36,741 bases of DNA. Origin: a virus. The notes under the pieces are model-generated. The model searched no databases. It had not been told where the DNA came from and saw only the letters and a program-made list of their open reading frames with translations. Numbering within the stretch: the stretch's first letter is position 1; the number at the start of each line of letters is the position of its first letter. Position numbers and translations under genes: made by a program. Positions 1 through 7,348 of this stretch are shown one piece after another. The stretch lies in IMG/VR virus record IMGVR_UViG_3300049216_000188, positions 1-36,741 of that record. The stretch is one strand, 5' to 3'.

Positions 1-111
1 GAGGCGCGCACGCTCGATGACCTGCAGAAGGCCGCAACGCAAGCCATCGAAAAGATCACGCCAGCCGACTGCTTCGCATACTTTAAGGACGCAAAGTATG
101 CACCAATTTGA
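1..111 (+). CDS. IS630-family transposase, C-terminal fragment (5' part outside window)
   Basis: The reading frame is open from base 1 and ends with TGA at 109-111, giving 36 residues that start EARTLDDLQKA and end YFKDAKYAPI. The pattern of a charged helix followed by P-x-x-C-x-x-YF-x-x-x-x-Y at the extreme C-terminus is typical of IS630/Tc1-type DDE transposases of proteobacteria. The catalytic residues would lie upstream and are not visible, so it cannot be judged whether the element is intact. The gene is too short here to exclude another DDE family. Confidence 0.6.
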   Translation, partial: EARTLDDLQKAATQAIEKITPADCFAYFKDAKYAPI

Positions 112-126
112 TCGGAAAATGCTCTA
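1..126 (+). mobile_element. Right end of an IS630-like insertion sequence
   Basis: After the transposase stop at 111 comes a short tail ending in GGAAAATGCTC directly before TA at 125-126. IS630-type elements insert at TA dinucleotides and end in short inverted repeats close to the transposase stop, so the terminus is probably at about 124-126. The matching left repeat is outside the window, so this is an inference. The element sits just left of the phage early genes and may have cut into or replaced the phage left end. The 70 bases from 127 to the next start codon show only a strong ribosome-binding site (GGGAGGG, 183-189). Confidence 0.45.
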
Positions 127-196
127 GCCGATATGACGAAAATGGTTCTCCCGTGCGTATGGACCCACGAGGGCGGCGCATTGGGAGGGCCGCGGC

Positions 197-1012
197 GTGA
201 GCGCGCCGCAGGTGGTCGATATCCCGTTGGACCAGATTGACGGGTCCGACAGACTTCGTGCGATCAACATTGATGCCGTCAAAATGTTGGCGGCATCAAT
301 GCAGGATGGAGACGTAAAGCGGCTCCTTCAGCCGATCACCGTCAGACCCGTCAAGCGCGGCTATAAGCTGGTGACAGGTGGCCACCGCCTTCAGGCAGCC
401 CGGCTTCTCAAATGGGATGCTATCGCCTGCATTGTCGAAGACGGTCTGAAGGAAGACGACGCGCGCATTCGTGAAATCGACGAGAACCTGCATCGCCAGG
501 AGCTATCGCCTTACGACCAGGCTGAGTTCATTACGATGCGGTGGCGGCTCTGGCTGAAAAGGAACGATAAGCGGGCCAAGCTCCCGCAACTTGCGGAATT
601 AGCGCAAACCCCTGAAAGCAAAGAGTTTTATGAAGAAACCGCTGGCCTGGCTGGGGTTCATCCAGAGACAATTCGCCGCGCGGTATTGCGGCGCCGGCAG
701 CTTGATACTGTTTGGGCTGATTTGAAGGGGACGGACGCCGCTGAAAAGGGCGCGCTTCTGGACCGTCTCCGCAAATTGAAGTTTGGGATTGAAGATGTGG
801 TTTTCGCTGCGCCCAAGCATGGCGGCAGCATTGAGGCCGCGCTTAACGCGGACAAGGCGGTGCGTAAGGCGAAGCCGACGTCCGCGGCGGGTGCGCTTAA
901 GGCGCTGCAGAAGGCCTGGAAGTCGTGTCCCAGGTCTCAGAGGGCGAGCTTTGTGCGCTCGAATGCAGATGAACTTCATTCTTTGCTCGCCTCCATTACG
1001 GAGACCGAATGA
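197..1012 (+). CDS. ParB-like N-terminal domain protein of transposable phage
   Basis: A 271-residue protein with a GTG start placed 7 bases after GGGAGGG. The N-terminal third is a ParB/sulfiredoxin-type fold: IPLDQI near the start, the GGHRLQAA box (about residues 60-67, equivalent to the ParB GEHR box that binds CTP) and ENLHRQELSP (about 96-105, equivalent to ENLQREDL). A basic helical region follows that could bind DNA, with a lysine/alanine-rich C-terminus. ParB-domain proteins near the transposase genes occur in other Mu-like phages. The role here may be DNA binding or regulation rather than chromosome segregation, because no ParA partner is present. There is no sign of truncation. Confidence 0.8.
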   Translation: MSAPQVVDIPLDQIDGSDRLRAINIDAVKMLAASMQDGDVKRLLQPITVRPVKRGYKLVTGGHRLQAARLLKWDAIACIVEDGLKEDDARIREIDENLHRQELSPYDQAEFITMRWRLWLKRNDKRAKLPQLAELAQTPESKEFYEETAGLAGVHPETIRRAVLRRRQLDTVWADLKGTDAAEKGALLDRLRKLKFGIEDVVFAAPKHGGSIEAALNADKAVRKAKPTSAAGALKALQKAWKSCPRSQRASFVRSNADELHSLLASITETE

Positions 1013-1055
1013 TGCGCGCGGGCTTCACCAAATTATTGAGGGTTGGGAGCTAAAA

Positions 1056-1472
1056 ATGAAAAGAAAATTCGCGGCTGAAGATTCAGAGGGTCGTTCTGAA
1101 CGTTTAAGAATCGCTCTTGCAAAAAGGGGCGGTCAAACTGCTGTCGCTAAAGAAATAAAAATTCCCCAAACGAGTTTGAGCAACTATTTGGCAGGCAGAG
1201 ACATGCCATTACCCGTCGCTGCTCGCGTTGCGGCAGCTTGCCACGTCTCGCTTGAATGGCTTGCTACTGGCAAGGGGGACCTTGCAGCCGGCGACATGGC
1301 AGTGAAGGTTCGGCCTTCGATCATGCAGGCCGTTGCGGATGCTTACAGCCATATAAAAGAGAAATTCTATTTCGATTTGGGCATGGATTGGTTTCAAGAA
1401 ACGGCCATTCGGACCGAAAAATATGTTCGCGCCCAGGAATTGCGCGCAGCGGAGACGCCAAATGAAAAATGA
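1056..1472 (+). CDS. CI/Cro-like helix-turn-helix regulator
   Basis: A 138-residue protein. The ATG at 1056 follows a GAGGG-type ribosome site. Residues about 12-70 form a lambda-repressor-like HTH (RLRIALAKRGGQTAVAKEIK, then IPQTSLSNYLAGRDMP) ending in SLEWLATGKG, a signature common in phage CI-type HTH domains. The remaining C-terminal part has no peptidase motif, so a RecA-dependent LexA-type switch is not evident. The coding sequence is clearly more AT-rich than the structural genes. By position it may be the Ner/Cro or repressor analogue controlling the early operon, but unlike the Mu repressor gene it is not divergent from the transposase. Confidence 0.75.
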   Translation: MKRKFAAEDSEGRSERLRIALAKRGGQTAVAKEIKIPQTSLSNYLAGRDMPLPVAARVAAACHVSLEWLATGKGDLAAGDMAVKVRPSIMQAVADAYSHIKEKFYFDLGMDWFQETAIRTEKYVRAQELRAAETPNEK

Positions 1473-1569
1473 ACATGAGCGGCCACCGGAGCCTTGGGTG
1501 GCGATTATTTTTTCCGTCGTGATGGCGCTGACCTGGCTGCCGCTGATCGTGAAGTGGATGTTCTGGTGA
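1462..1569 (+). CDS. 35-residue single-span membrane peptide
   Basis: A short ORF overlaps the end of the preceding HTH gene by 11 bases and shares a base with the start of the next gene (TGATG at 1567-1571). It encodes a charged N-terminus (MKNEHERPPEPW), one hydrophobic segment of about 20 residues (VAIIFSVVMALTWLPLIV) and a short KWMFW tail. The overlaps on both sides suggest translational coupling. No function is recognised. It could be a phage superinfection or membrane-effect peptide, but nothing in the sequence shows this. Confidence 0.5.
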   Translation: MKNEHERPPEPWVAIIFSVVMALTWLPLIVKWMFW

Positions 1570-1910
1570 TGAAAGAATGGTTCACCCTGCACGAGCTGCG
1601 GCGTGCCAATTTGCCAAGCCTTGATGCGAAATTCTTGCGTGGGCTGGCGAGCCGGTTTGGCGCTTTCCCCCGGCGGCTTTCCCGCACGAGGGTCACCGGC
1701 GGCAGTTTTCTGACGCGGATCGCGGTGGCGGAATTTCATATCTCGCTGATGCCGAAAGACGCGCAAGCGGTGCTGGCGCGGATGCACGGCTCCGACGAGA
1801 TCGACATCATGACGCGGATCGTACGGCTGGGCATTCACAAGCCAGTGGTCGAGCACGAACCGGAGCCGGAGCCGGTTTCCAGCGGCCAAGTCCTGGTGTT
1901 CCTCGGCTGA
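1569..1910 (+). CDS. Stand-alone Mu-type HTH DNA-binding protein
   Basis: A 113-residue protein. It begins EWFTLHELRRANLPSLDAK and contains GSFLTRIAVAEFHISLMPKD followed by AQAVLARM. This matches the N-terminal end- or operator-binding domain seen at the start of the adjacent transposase (REWLRAAEIA...EYHISLLPAAAQAVL). In Mu this domain type is shared by repressor c and MuA, which lets them compete for operator/enhancer DNA. The gene overlaps the transposase start (TGATG, 1908-1912), so the two are probably co-translated. It lacks any catalytic core and has a proline/glutamate-rich tail. It is probably a repressor or modulator of transposition. Orientation with, not against, the transposase differs from Mu c. 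Confidence 0.7.
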   Translation: MKEWFTLHELRRANLPSLDAKFLRGLASRFGAFPRRLSRTRVTGGSFLTRIAVAEFHISLMPKDAQAVLARMHGSDEIDIMTRIVRLGIHKPVVEHEPEPEPVSSGQVLVFLG

Positions 1911-3841
1911 TGCGCGAGTGGCTTAGAGCCGCGGAGATCGCGGCGGAAGCTTTACCGGGGATGCCGGCGAGCAAGCGCGGCGTGGCGCGCAAGGCCGAGA
2001 TTTCCGGCTGGGATAGGAGTGAGCTGGCGAGGCAGCGTAACGGGCGCGGCGGCGGGCTCGAATATCACATTTCTCTCCTGCCCGCGGCCGCCCAGGCGGT
2101 GCTGACAGCGCGCTACGCGCCGGCGAATGATGATGCGGCCCACCAGGTTAAGAAGCGCGCCAAGGCCGCCCAGGCGGCGCCGCGCGGGGCGGCGGCTTGG
2201 GCCTGGTACGAGACGCTTCCGGCGACCCTGAAAGACCGGGCGGCGCAGCGGCTTGAGGCGATGGTGCGGATTGATGCGCTGAGCCGGCGCCTTGGCATTG
2301 CCGCCGCGATCCGCACGGTGGCGGAAGAAAACGACGTGACGCTGGCCACCATTCATAACTGGTTCGCGCGCACGCGCGGGGTGCCGCGCTGCGACTGGCT
2401 GCCTGCGCTGGTACCGGCGCCGCGTGGCGGCGGCGGCCGGGCCGTGGAGGTTGACGAGGCCGTGTGGGATGCGTTCCGCGCGGATTATCTGCGGCCATCC
2501 AGGCCCAGCTTTAATTCCTGCTTCCGCCGCGTCGAGCGGATCGCGGTCGAGAAAGGCTGGGAGATGCCGAACAAGCGGACGCTGCGCCGGCGCGTAGAGG
2601 CGATTCCGCAATCTGTTCTGACGCTGGCACGCGAAGGGCGCGATGCGACCAAGGCGCTGTTCCCGGCACAGGAACGCGACCGCAGCGGCTTCCATGCGCT
2701 GGAGGCGGTGAATGCCGACGGCCATAAATGGGATGTGTTCGTGAAGTGGGAAGACGGCACGATCAGCCGGCCCATGATGATTGGGTTTCAGGACCTTTAT
2801 TCCAACATGTTCCTGGCCTGGCGCTTTGCCAAAAGCGAGAATAAGGACGCCGTGCGGCTGTGCTTTGGCGACTTGATCGAGACCTTCGGCATCCCGGACC
2901 ATTGCTGGCTGGATAACGGCCGCGCCTTTGCCAGCAAATGGCTGACCGGCGGCATGCCGAATCGTTATCGTTTCAAATACAAGCGCGAAGAACCGCTGGG
3001 GATTATGACACAGTTGGGCGTCCAGGTGCATTGGACGACGCCCTATGCCGGGCAAAGCAAACCGATTGAGCGCGGGTTTGGCGATTTTGCCCGCGATATT
3101 GCCAAACACCCGGCGTTCGAGGGCGCTTATACCGGCAACAGCCCGATGGCGAAGCCGGAGAATTATGGGAATTCCGCCGTGCCGATCGACGTGTTTGTCC
3201 GCGTGGTGGAGCAGGAAATTACCGCGCATAATGCGCGCGCCAACCGCGACACACGCGTGTGCGGCGGCAGGCTTTCATTCCAGCAGGCGTTCGAGGCGTC
3301 TTACCAGTCCGCGCTGATCCGCAAGGCGACGGCCGAGCAGCGGCGGCTGTGCATGATGGCGGCGGAGGCGGTGAAGGTGCGCGCGCGGGATGGCGCCATC
3401 TACCTCGCCGATAACCGGTATTGGCATGAGAAGCTGCTGGAGTATCGCGGCCGGAACGTGACCGTGCGGTTTGACCCGGAGCAGCTGCATACGGACCTGG
3501 CGGTATACGCGGTGGATGGCACGCTGATCTGCATCGCCGAGCTGGTCGAGGCCGTGGGCTTTGCCGACACGAACGCCGCGCGCGAGCACGCGGCGGCGCG
3601 CAATGCGTATCTGCGGGCGACACGCGAGCGCCTGGCGGCCGAGCGGAAGATGACGCTGCCGGAGCTGCTGGCGCTGCAGCCGGCGGTGGATGCTTACGAG
3701 CCACCGGACGCCAAGATCGTGCGGCCGTTGTTCGCCGGCAATACCGCGCTGAAACCGGCGCGCGATGCCCAGGCGGAGATTGACCAATTCGAGGAGAATT
3801 TTGCCCGCGGGCTGCGGCTGGTGAGGCCAGAGCAGCCCTGA
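1910..3841 (+). CDS. A: Mu-type DDE transposase (MuA homologue)
   Basis: A 643-residue protein (MuA is 663). The N-terminal Mu-type HTH (residues about 1-65) is followed by a second DNA-binding region with an HTH around VTLATIHNWFART (about 140-155). Next comes the RNase H-like integrase core with D270 (VNADGHKWD), D335 (LDNGRAFAS) and E387 (KPIERGFGDF), at nearly the same spacing as MuA D269/D336/E392. A C-terminal beta-barrel and a lysine/arginine-containing tail complete the expected layout. It cuts phage ends and joins them to target DNA during integration and replicative transposition. All catalytic residues are present, so it should be active. The ATG at 1910 overlaps the upstream stop. 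Confidence 0.97.
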   Translation: MREWLRAAEIAAEALPGMPASKRGVARKAEISGWDRSELARQRNGRGGGLEYHISLLPAAAQAVLTARYAPANDDAAHQVKKRAKAAQAAPRGAAAWAWYETLPATLKDRAAQRLEAMVRIDALSRRLGIAAAIRTVAEENDVTLATIHNWFARTRGVPRCDWLPALVPAPRGGGGRAVEVDEAVWDAFRADYLRPSRPSFNSCFRRVERIAVEKGWEMPNKRTLRRRVEAIPQSVLTLAREGRDATKALFPAQERDRSGFHALEAVNADGHKWDVFVKWEDGTISRPMMIGFQDLYSNMFLAWRFAKSENKDAVRLCFGDLIETFGIPDHCWLDNGRAFASKWLTGGMPNRYRFKYKREEPLGIMTQLGVQVHWTTPYAGQSKPIERGFGDFARDIAKHPAFEGAYTGNSPMAKPENYGNSAVPIDVFVRVVEQEITAHNARANRDTRVCGGRLSFQQAFEASYQSALIRKATAEQRRLCMMAAEAVKVRARDGAIYLADNRYWHEKLLEYRGRNVTVRFDPEQLHTDLAVYAVDGTLICIAELVEAVGFADTNAAREHAAARNAYLRATRERLAAERKMTLPELLALQPAVDAYEPPDAKIVRPLFAGNTALKPARDAQAEIDQFEENFARGLRLVRPEQP

Positions 3842-3879
3842 CTTTTACCCAAGCCGTCCATCACGAAAGGAAGCATGAA

Positions 3880-4839
3880 ATGCTCGATAACATCGCCGAA
3901 AAGATTGAAGACCAGCCGATTGATCTACGCGAAAAAGTGAAGACCTATGTGGCCACGCATTCGACCAGCTTGCGCTCCGTCGCGCTGATGGCCGGGGTTG
4001 GCGAAAGCACGCTTACCGCCTGGCTGGGCGGGAAATATCGCGGCAGCAACGAGGCGGTCGAGGAAAAAATCTCGCTCTGGTTTGACAGCGCGACGGTGCT
4101 GGCGCGCGCGAAGGTGGCGCTGCCGGAAGAAAAATTCGTGATGACGCGGACGGCATCGAAGATATTGGCGACGCTGGAATATGCGCAGTCCATGCCAAGC
4201 ATCGTGCAGATTACCGGGGGTGCGGGCGTGGGCAAGACGCTGGCGCTGGCGCAGCACAAAAAGAGCCATCCGAATGTGTGGATGATGACGGCCTATCATT
4301 CGGTTTCCACGCCCTATGCGATGCTGGAATATTTACGCGAAACGCTGGGGATGCCGGAGACGGCGCCGCACCGGACCTGCAGGGCGATTATCGCCAAGCT
4401 GACCGGCACGCAATCCTTGCTGGTGATCGACGAGTGCCAGCATTTGCCGGCGAAAACATTCGACCAGTTGCGGACGATTTATGACCTGGCCGGCGTTGGC
4501 ATTGCGTTCATCGGCAATGAAGAGGTGCATGGACGGATTGAGGGCAATGGGCGCAACGAGACCTACGCCCAGGTTTTCAGCCGGATTGGCAAGCGGGTGA
4601 AGGTGATGAAATCCTCCCCGGAAGATATCGAGATCATGCTCGATGCCGCCGGGATCGAGGATGCCAAGCAGCGCAGCACGCTGAGGTATATCGCGCAGCG
4701 GCCGGGCGCGCTGCGGAACATGATGCATGTTTTGCGGCTGGCGCGGACGGTGGCCGAGGGCGCGAAGGAAGACCTTTCCGACGCGCATATCCGCGCGGCC
4801 TACGCCAATTCGACGGGTGACCAGGAAGGTGTGCTGTGA
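3880..4839 (+). CDS. B: Transposition target-DNA ATPase (MuB homologue)
   Basis: A 319-residue protein (MuB is 312). The N-terminus (about 15-65) holds a repressor-like HTH (SLRSVALMAGVGESTLTAWL). An AAA+ ATPase core follows with Walker A GGAGVGKT (about 113-120) and Walker B LLVIDECQ (about 178-185), plus a sensor-type FIGNEE segment. In Mu, MuB polymerises on target DNA, delivers it to the MuA transpososome and gives target immunity. The gene starts 38 bases after the transposase stop, behind GAAAGGAAG. An out-of-frame ATG at 3875 is ignored. All motifs needed for ATP hydrolysis are visible. Confidence 0.95.
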   Translation: MLDNIAEKIEDQPIDLREKVKTYVATHSTSLRSVALMAGVGESTLTAWLGGKYRGSNEAVEEKISLWFDSATVLARAKVALPEEKFVMTRTASKILATLEYAQSMPSIVQITGGAGVGKTLALAQHKKSHPNVWMMTAYHSVSTPYAMLEYLRETLGMPETAPHRTCRAIIAKLTGTQSLLVIDECQHLPAKTFDQLRTIYDLAGVGIAFIGNEEVHGRIEGNGRNETYAQVFSRIGKRVKVMKSSPEDIEIMLDAAGIEDAKQRSTLRYIAQRPGALRNMMHVLRLARTVAEGAKEDLSDAHIRAAYANSTGDQEGVL

Positions 4840-5228
4840 CCGGGTTTTTATACAAGCCAAGTGATCGCTCGGTTCGGCTGTGCGCTGCCTATTTTGGCAT
4901 TACGGCCGAGCAAGCGGCACGCCATTTAAACCGAGAGAAACGGACAAATCTGACGAAGAGTGAACAGCACGAACACAACAGATGGATTCGTGCGTCAATC
5001 CAGGCAGATCAAATTGTCGAGGAGGAGATCGCGCGGTTTTTGCCGCTGCAGGATAGCGTGACGATGCTGGAAGGGCTGGTGCGCCAGGCCATCGAGGTAC
5101 GGAAGCTGCAGAAGACCTATTTCCGCACGCGGCTTACCGGCGATCTGCTGGCGAGCAAGGCGGCGGAGAAGGCGTTTGATGATGCCGCCGCACTGTTCCT
5201 GAACCCGCCGGCGGAGACATTGATATGA
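4836..5228 (+). CDS. Hypothetical early phage protein
   Basis: A 130-residue protein with a GTG start overlapping the stop of the ATPase B gene (GTGA at 4836-4839). The first 50 residues (ITAEQAARHLNREKRTNLTKS) are basic and coded by noticeably AT-richer sequence. The second half (LPLQDSVTMLEGLVRQAIEV and the following helix) is strongly helical and could form a coiled coil. No catalytic or metal motif is seen. Its place between B and Gam is where Mu carries small early, semi-essential genes. Confidence 0.6.
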   Translation: MTGFLYKPSDRSVRLCAAYFGITAEQAARHLNREKRTNLTKSEQHEHNRWIRASIQADQIVEEEIARFLPLQDSVTMLEGLVRQAIEVRKLQKTYFRTRLTGDLLASKAAEKAFDDAAALFLNPPAETLI

Positions 5229-5479
5229 TGACGCGCGAGGATGCGGCGCGCATCATGATGCATTGGCGCGACCATGCGATTGCGCTGACGACGCGGCGCA
5301 AGGCGATACTGCCGCCAGGCGCGCCCATTCCGTATTTCCTGATCACTCTATGTGATCCGGTCACCGGATCGAAATCCTACATCAACATCACGCCGGAGTT
5401 GCTGGATACATGCGTCGAGGCGCTGACGGATGTCTCGATCGTCGCGCCGGCGGAATTGGCCTGGCGTAAGCCGACATGA
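5225..5479 (+). CDS. Small hypothetical early protein
   Basis: An 84-residue protein; its ATGATG start overlaps the preceding stop by 4 bases. The sequence (MTREDAARIMMHWRDHAIAL, then PYFLITLCDPVTGSKSYINI) looks like a compact alpha/beta protein without membrane spans or recognisable motifs. It is part of the run of tightly coupled early genes. No function is proposed. Confidence 0.6.
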   Translation: MMTREDAARIMMHWRDHAIALTTRRKAILPPGAPIPYFLITLCDPVTGSKSYINITPELLDTCVEALTDVSIVAPAELAWRKPT

Positions 5480-5847
5480 TCACGCTCGGCGATTGCTGGT
5501 TGTGCAAGGGCACCAGGGTCCGGCCGCAGGCGCGGAATGTCGGGCAACTGGATGCGTGCCCGGAATGCACGAAAATCGCCGAGATGCAGTGGGTCTACCA
5601 CGTGGAAATTACGAAACATCAAGGATCAACGATTACGATTTCAAAGGAGAGCGATGATGGCGAAAAAGAAGAAGTTGGCGAAGGCGCTGGCCGCGCAATA
5701 CAGCGTGCCGCAGAGCCGGGAGGCGGTGATTGTGGCGATCAGCGAGATCGGGACAGCGATGCGGGAACGCACGCGGATCGAGACGGAAATGAACGACGAG
5801 ATCGCGGCGATAAAGGCGCGTTACGAATTGTTGGCCGAGCCGCATAG
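5476..5847 (+). CDS. Small zinc-ribbon-like protein whose frame runs deep into gam
   Basis: The first 60 residues look genuine: CWLCKG (residues 7-12) and CPECTK (33-38) form a four-cysteine zinc-ribbon pattern, and the start overlaps the previous stop (ATGA). The frame has no stop before 5847, so the predicted 123-residue product overlaps Gam by about 190 bases. From about residue 61 the composition (GEGAGRAIQRAAEPGGGD, then RDRDSD) looks like an out-of-frame reading of gam. Either the product carries a low-complexity tail or a stop was lost by mutation. The zinc-binding part is the believable portion. Confidence 0.5.
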   Translation: MITLGDCWLCKGTRVRPQARNVGQLDACPECTKIAEMQWVYHVEITKHQGSTITISKESDDGEKEEVGEGAGRAIQRAAEPGGGDCGDQRDRDSDAGTHADRDGNERRDRGDKGALRIVGRAA

Positions 5848-6187
5848 CCAGGCGATCACCGCGCTGCAGGCCGGCGTGCAGACTTGGTGCGAGGCCAACC
5901 GTAATATCCTGACCAATGGCGGCAAGGTGAAGACGCACGCTTTTGCCAGCGGCGAGGTGCGGTGGCGTACCACGCCGCCCAGCGTTTCGATCCGCGCGGT
6001 TGAGGCCGTGCTGAAGACGTTGGAAGAAAACGGGTTGGACCGGTTTATCCGCACCAAGCGCGAGGTGAACAAGGATGCGATCTTGCTGGAGCCGGAAGCG
6101 GTGCAGCGGATTGCCGGCATCACCATCAACCAGAATGAAGAATTCGTAGTTGTGCCCTTCGAGGCCAAGCTGGATGAGGTGGCGTGA
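5657..6187 (+). CDS. gam: Host-nuclease inhibitor Gam (Mu Gam family)
   Basis: A 176-residue protein (Mu Gam is 174). Gam binds double-stranded DNA ends, is related to Ku, and protects phage DNA from host exonuclease. The start at 5657 is chosen because AAGGAG (5644-5649) lies 7 bases before it; ATG 5654 would be only 4 bases away. The product begins MAKKKKLAKALAAQYSVPQS. A long N-terminal helix (IVAISEIGTAMRERTRIETE) is followed by the family's WCEANR segment, GGKVKTHAFASGEVRWRTTP and the EEFVVVPFE ending. Each of these is characteristic of phage Gam proteins. It lies within the early operon and overlaps the zinc-ribbon frame upstream. Confidence 0.92.
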   Translation: MAKKKKLAKALAAQYSVPQSREAVIVAISEIGTAMRERTRIETEMNDEIAAIKARYELLAEPHSQAITALQAGVQTWCEANRNILTNGGKVKTHAFASGEVRWRTTPPSVSIRAVEAVLKTLEENGLDRFIRTKREVNKDAILLEPEAVQRIAGITINQNEEFVVVPFEAKLDEVA

Positions 6188-6672
6188 TGGGCTGGAAGGA
6201 AATCAAGCCCACCGTATTGGGCGCCAAGAACCACACATGCCATGTTGCGTTGGCCGCGTCATCCAACGGCGGGGGACGGCGATTCGCGCAATGGTTCGAG
6301 CTGAGCTTCGATGTCACGAATCCTGACCTGGCGTGGCTGAAACTGGACTTGAAAGTGAAGGTGGAGATCGGCGAGCGGGAGAATGCTGCCCTGCTGCGGA
6401 TTACGCAGAACGGGCCGTTCAAGGTTTGCAAAACCGGCGGCAAAAGCGCGACCAGGCTGCGCCTGCGGGTTCCGGCTTTGCCGGGCCAAACTGCGGAAAA
6501 GATGAAGATGACCGCGCTGACATATCGCGCGCCGGCCGGGGGGGGCATCGTCATCGATCTGCCGTTTTGGGCGATGTCGGGAGACGCAAAAATAGGCGCA
6601 CCGGCGCCGGCTGGCGGCCCGTTCAAACTGGGTGCGCCGAGCCATGCCGATTTGCTGCGGGGGCGTAAGTGA
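6187..6672 (+). CDS. Hypothetical Mu-like phage protein
   Basis: A 161-residue protein starting at ATG 6187 (TGATG junction with gam). It is beta-rich with GRRFAQWFELSFDVTNPDLA and LRLRVPALPGQTAEKMKM, a lysine-poor C-terminus rich in Gly/Pro/Ala, and no membrane segment. It looks like a conserved small early protein of transposable phages, but I cannot name a family or function. Confidence 0.6.
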   Translation: MGWKEIKPTVLGAKNHTCHVALAASSNGGGRRFAQWFELSFDVTNPDLAWLKLDLKVKVEIGERENAALLRITQNGPFKVCKTGGKSATRLRLRVPALPGQTAEKMKMTALTYRAPAGGGIVIDLPFWAMSGDAKIGAPAPAGGPFKLGAPSHADLLRGRK

Positions 6673-6872
6673 TGGCACCCGGGCGCAATGGCTGGCGGAT
6701 GAAGCTTGCGCAGACCTATGGAATTTCCGATGCGCGGGCGCGGCGGTTGTATCGGCGGATTGACTGGCCGCATGTGTTTGGTTTTTTGTTTATGCTAATT
6801 TCCTCTGCCGTCAGCATCGGCGTGCTGGTCTGGCTTTGGCTGGCGATCGTCGTGGGCATGCTGCGATGGTAG
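6672..6872 (+). CDS. Small membrane protein with basic N-terminus
   Basis: A 66-residue protein starting at ATG 6672 (an overlapping GTG at 6669 is also possible). The first 40 residues are basic and include an HTH-like stretch (KLAQTYGISDARARRLYRRI). The last 25 (VFGFLFMLISSAVSIGVLVW and onward) form one long or two short membrane spans. It overlaps gemA by 7 bases. Function unknown. Confidence 0.55.
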   Translation: MAPGRNGWRMKLAQTYGISDARARRLYRRIDWPHVFGFLFMLISSAVSIGVLVWLWLAIVVGMLRW

Positions 6873-7348
6873 CCGACATCGCGCGGCGGAGCAGAATCGC
6901 GAAAATTCATATCGCCAAGAAAGAGCTGGCGCTGGTGGATGAGAGTTATCGCGCGCTGCTGCTGCGCGTGACGGGATTTGAGAGCTGTAAGGACTGCTCC
7001 GAGTCGCAACTGGACGCGATATTAAAAGAATTTCACAGGTTGGGTTACGAATCGAAAAAGCGTGCCATGAGTGCGCGGGCGGAACATGCTTATCACCGCA
7101 TGATCTTTTCACTCTGGAGTGCGCTGAAGCCGTTTGTTCAGCACCATTCCGAGGCGGCGTTACGCAGTTTTGTTAAGAGGCAGACTGGCCATGATGCGGT
7201 GCAGTTTCTGGGGCCGGAGGATGCGAACGATGTAATTGAAGGGCTGAAGGCCTGGCTGGCGCGGGAACGCGATAAACGGGACGGGAAACGAAACGGCACG
7301 CCGACACCCAAAGTGCGACGGGTGCAAAAGCGGAAAAAACCGCGTTGA
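6866..7348 (+). CDS. gemA: GemA-like regulatory protein (Mu gp16 family)
   Basis: A 160-residue protein. The ATG at 6866 is preferred over an upstream TTG because it gives the family's usual start and a 7-base overlap with the preceding gene. The conserved core IAKIHIAKKELALVDESYRA, followed by LLLRVTGFESCKDCSESQLD and FHRLGY, is the signature of the Mu gp16/GemA family (DUF1018). In Mu, GemA affects DNA topology and host gene expression. The C-terminus is very basic (KRNGTPTPKVRRVQKRKKPR), suggesting nucleic-acid contact. It lies directly before the Mor/C gene, as in Mu. Confidence 0.88.
   Translation: MVADIARRSRIAKIHIAKKELALVDESYRALLLRVTGFESCKDCSESQLDAILKEFHRLGYESKKRAMSARAEHAYHRMIFSLWSALKPFVQHHSEAALRSFVKRQTGHDAVQFLGPEDANDVIEGLKAWLARERDKRDGKRNGTPTPKVRRVQKRKKPR

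Noticed and set aside
133-240. 35-codon frame between the IS end and the ParB-like gene
   Set aside because: No ribosome site, overlaps the ParB-like start, and has no recognisable sequence pattern.
783-1472. Long version of the CI-like HTH gene starting inside the ParB-like gene
   Set aside because: The extra N-terminal part is an arginine-rich shadow of the ParB-like frame; ATG 1056 has a good ribosome site and gives a normal HTH protein.
1952-3229. 425-codon minus-strand open frame opposite the transposase
   Set aside because: Considered as a divergent repressor, but the composition is that of an antisense shadow and there is no HTH.
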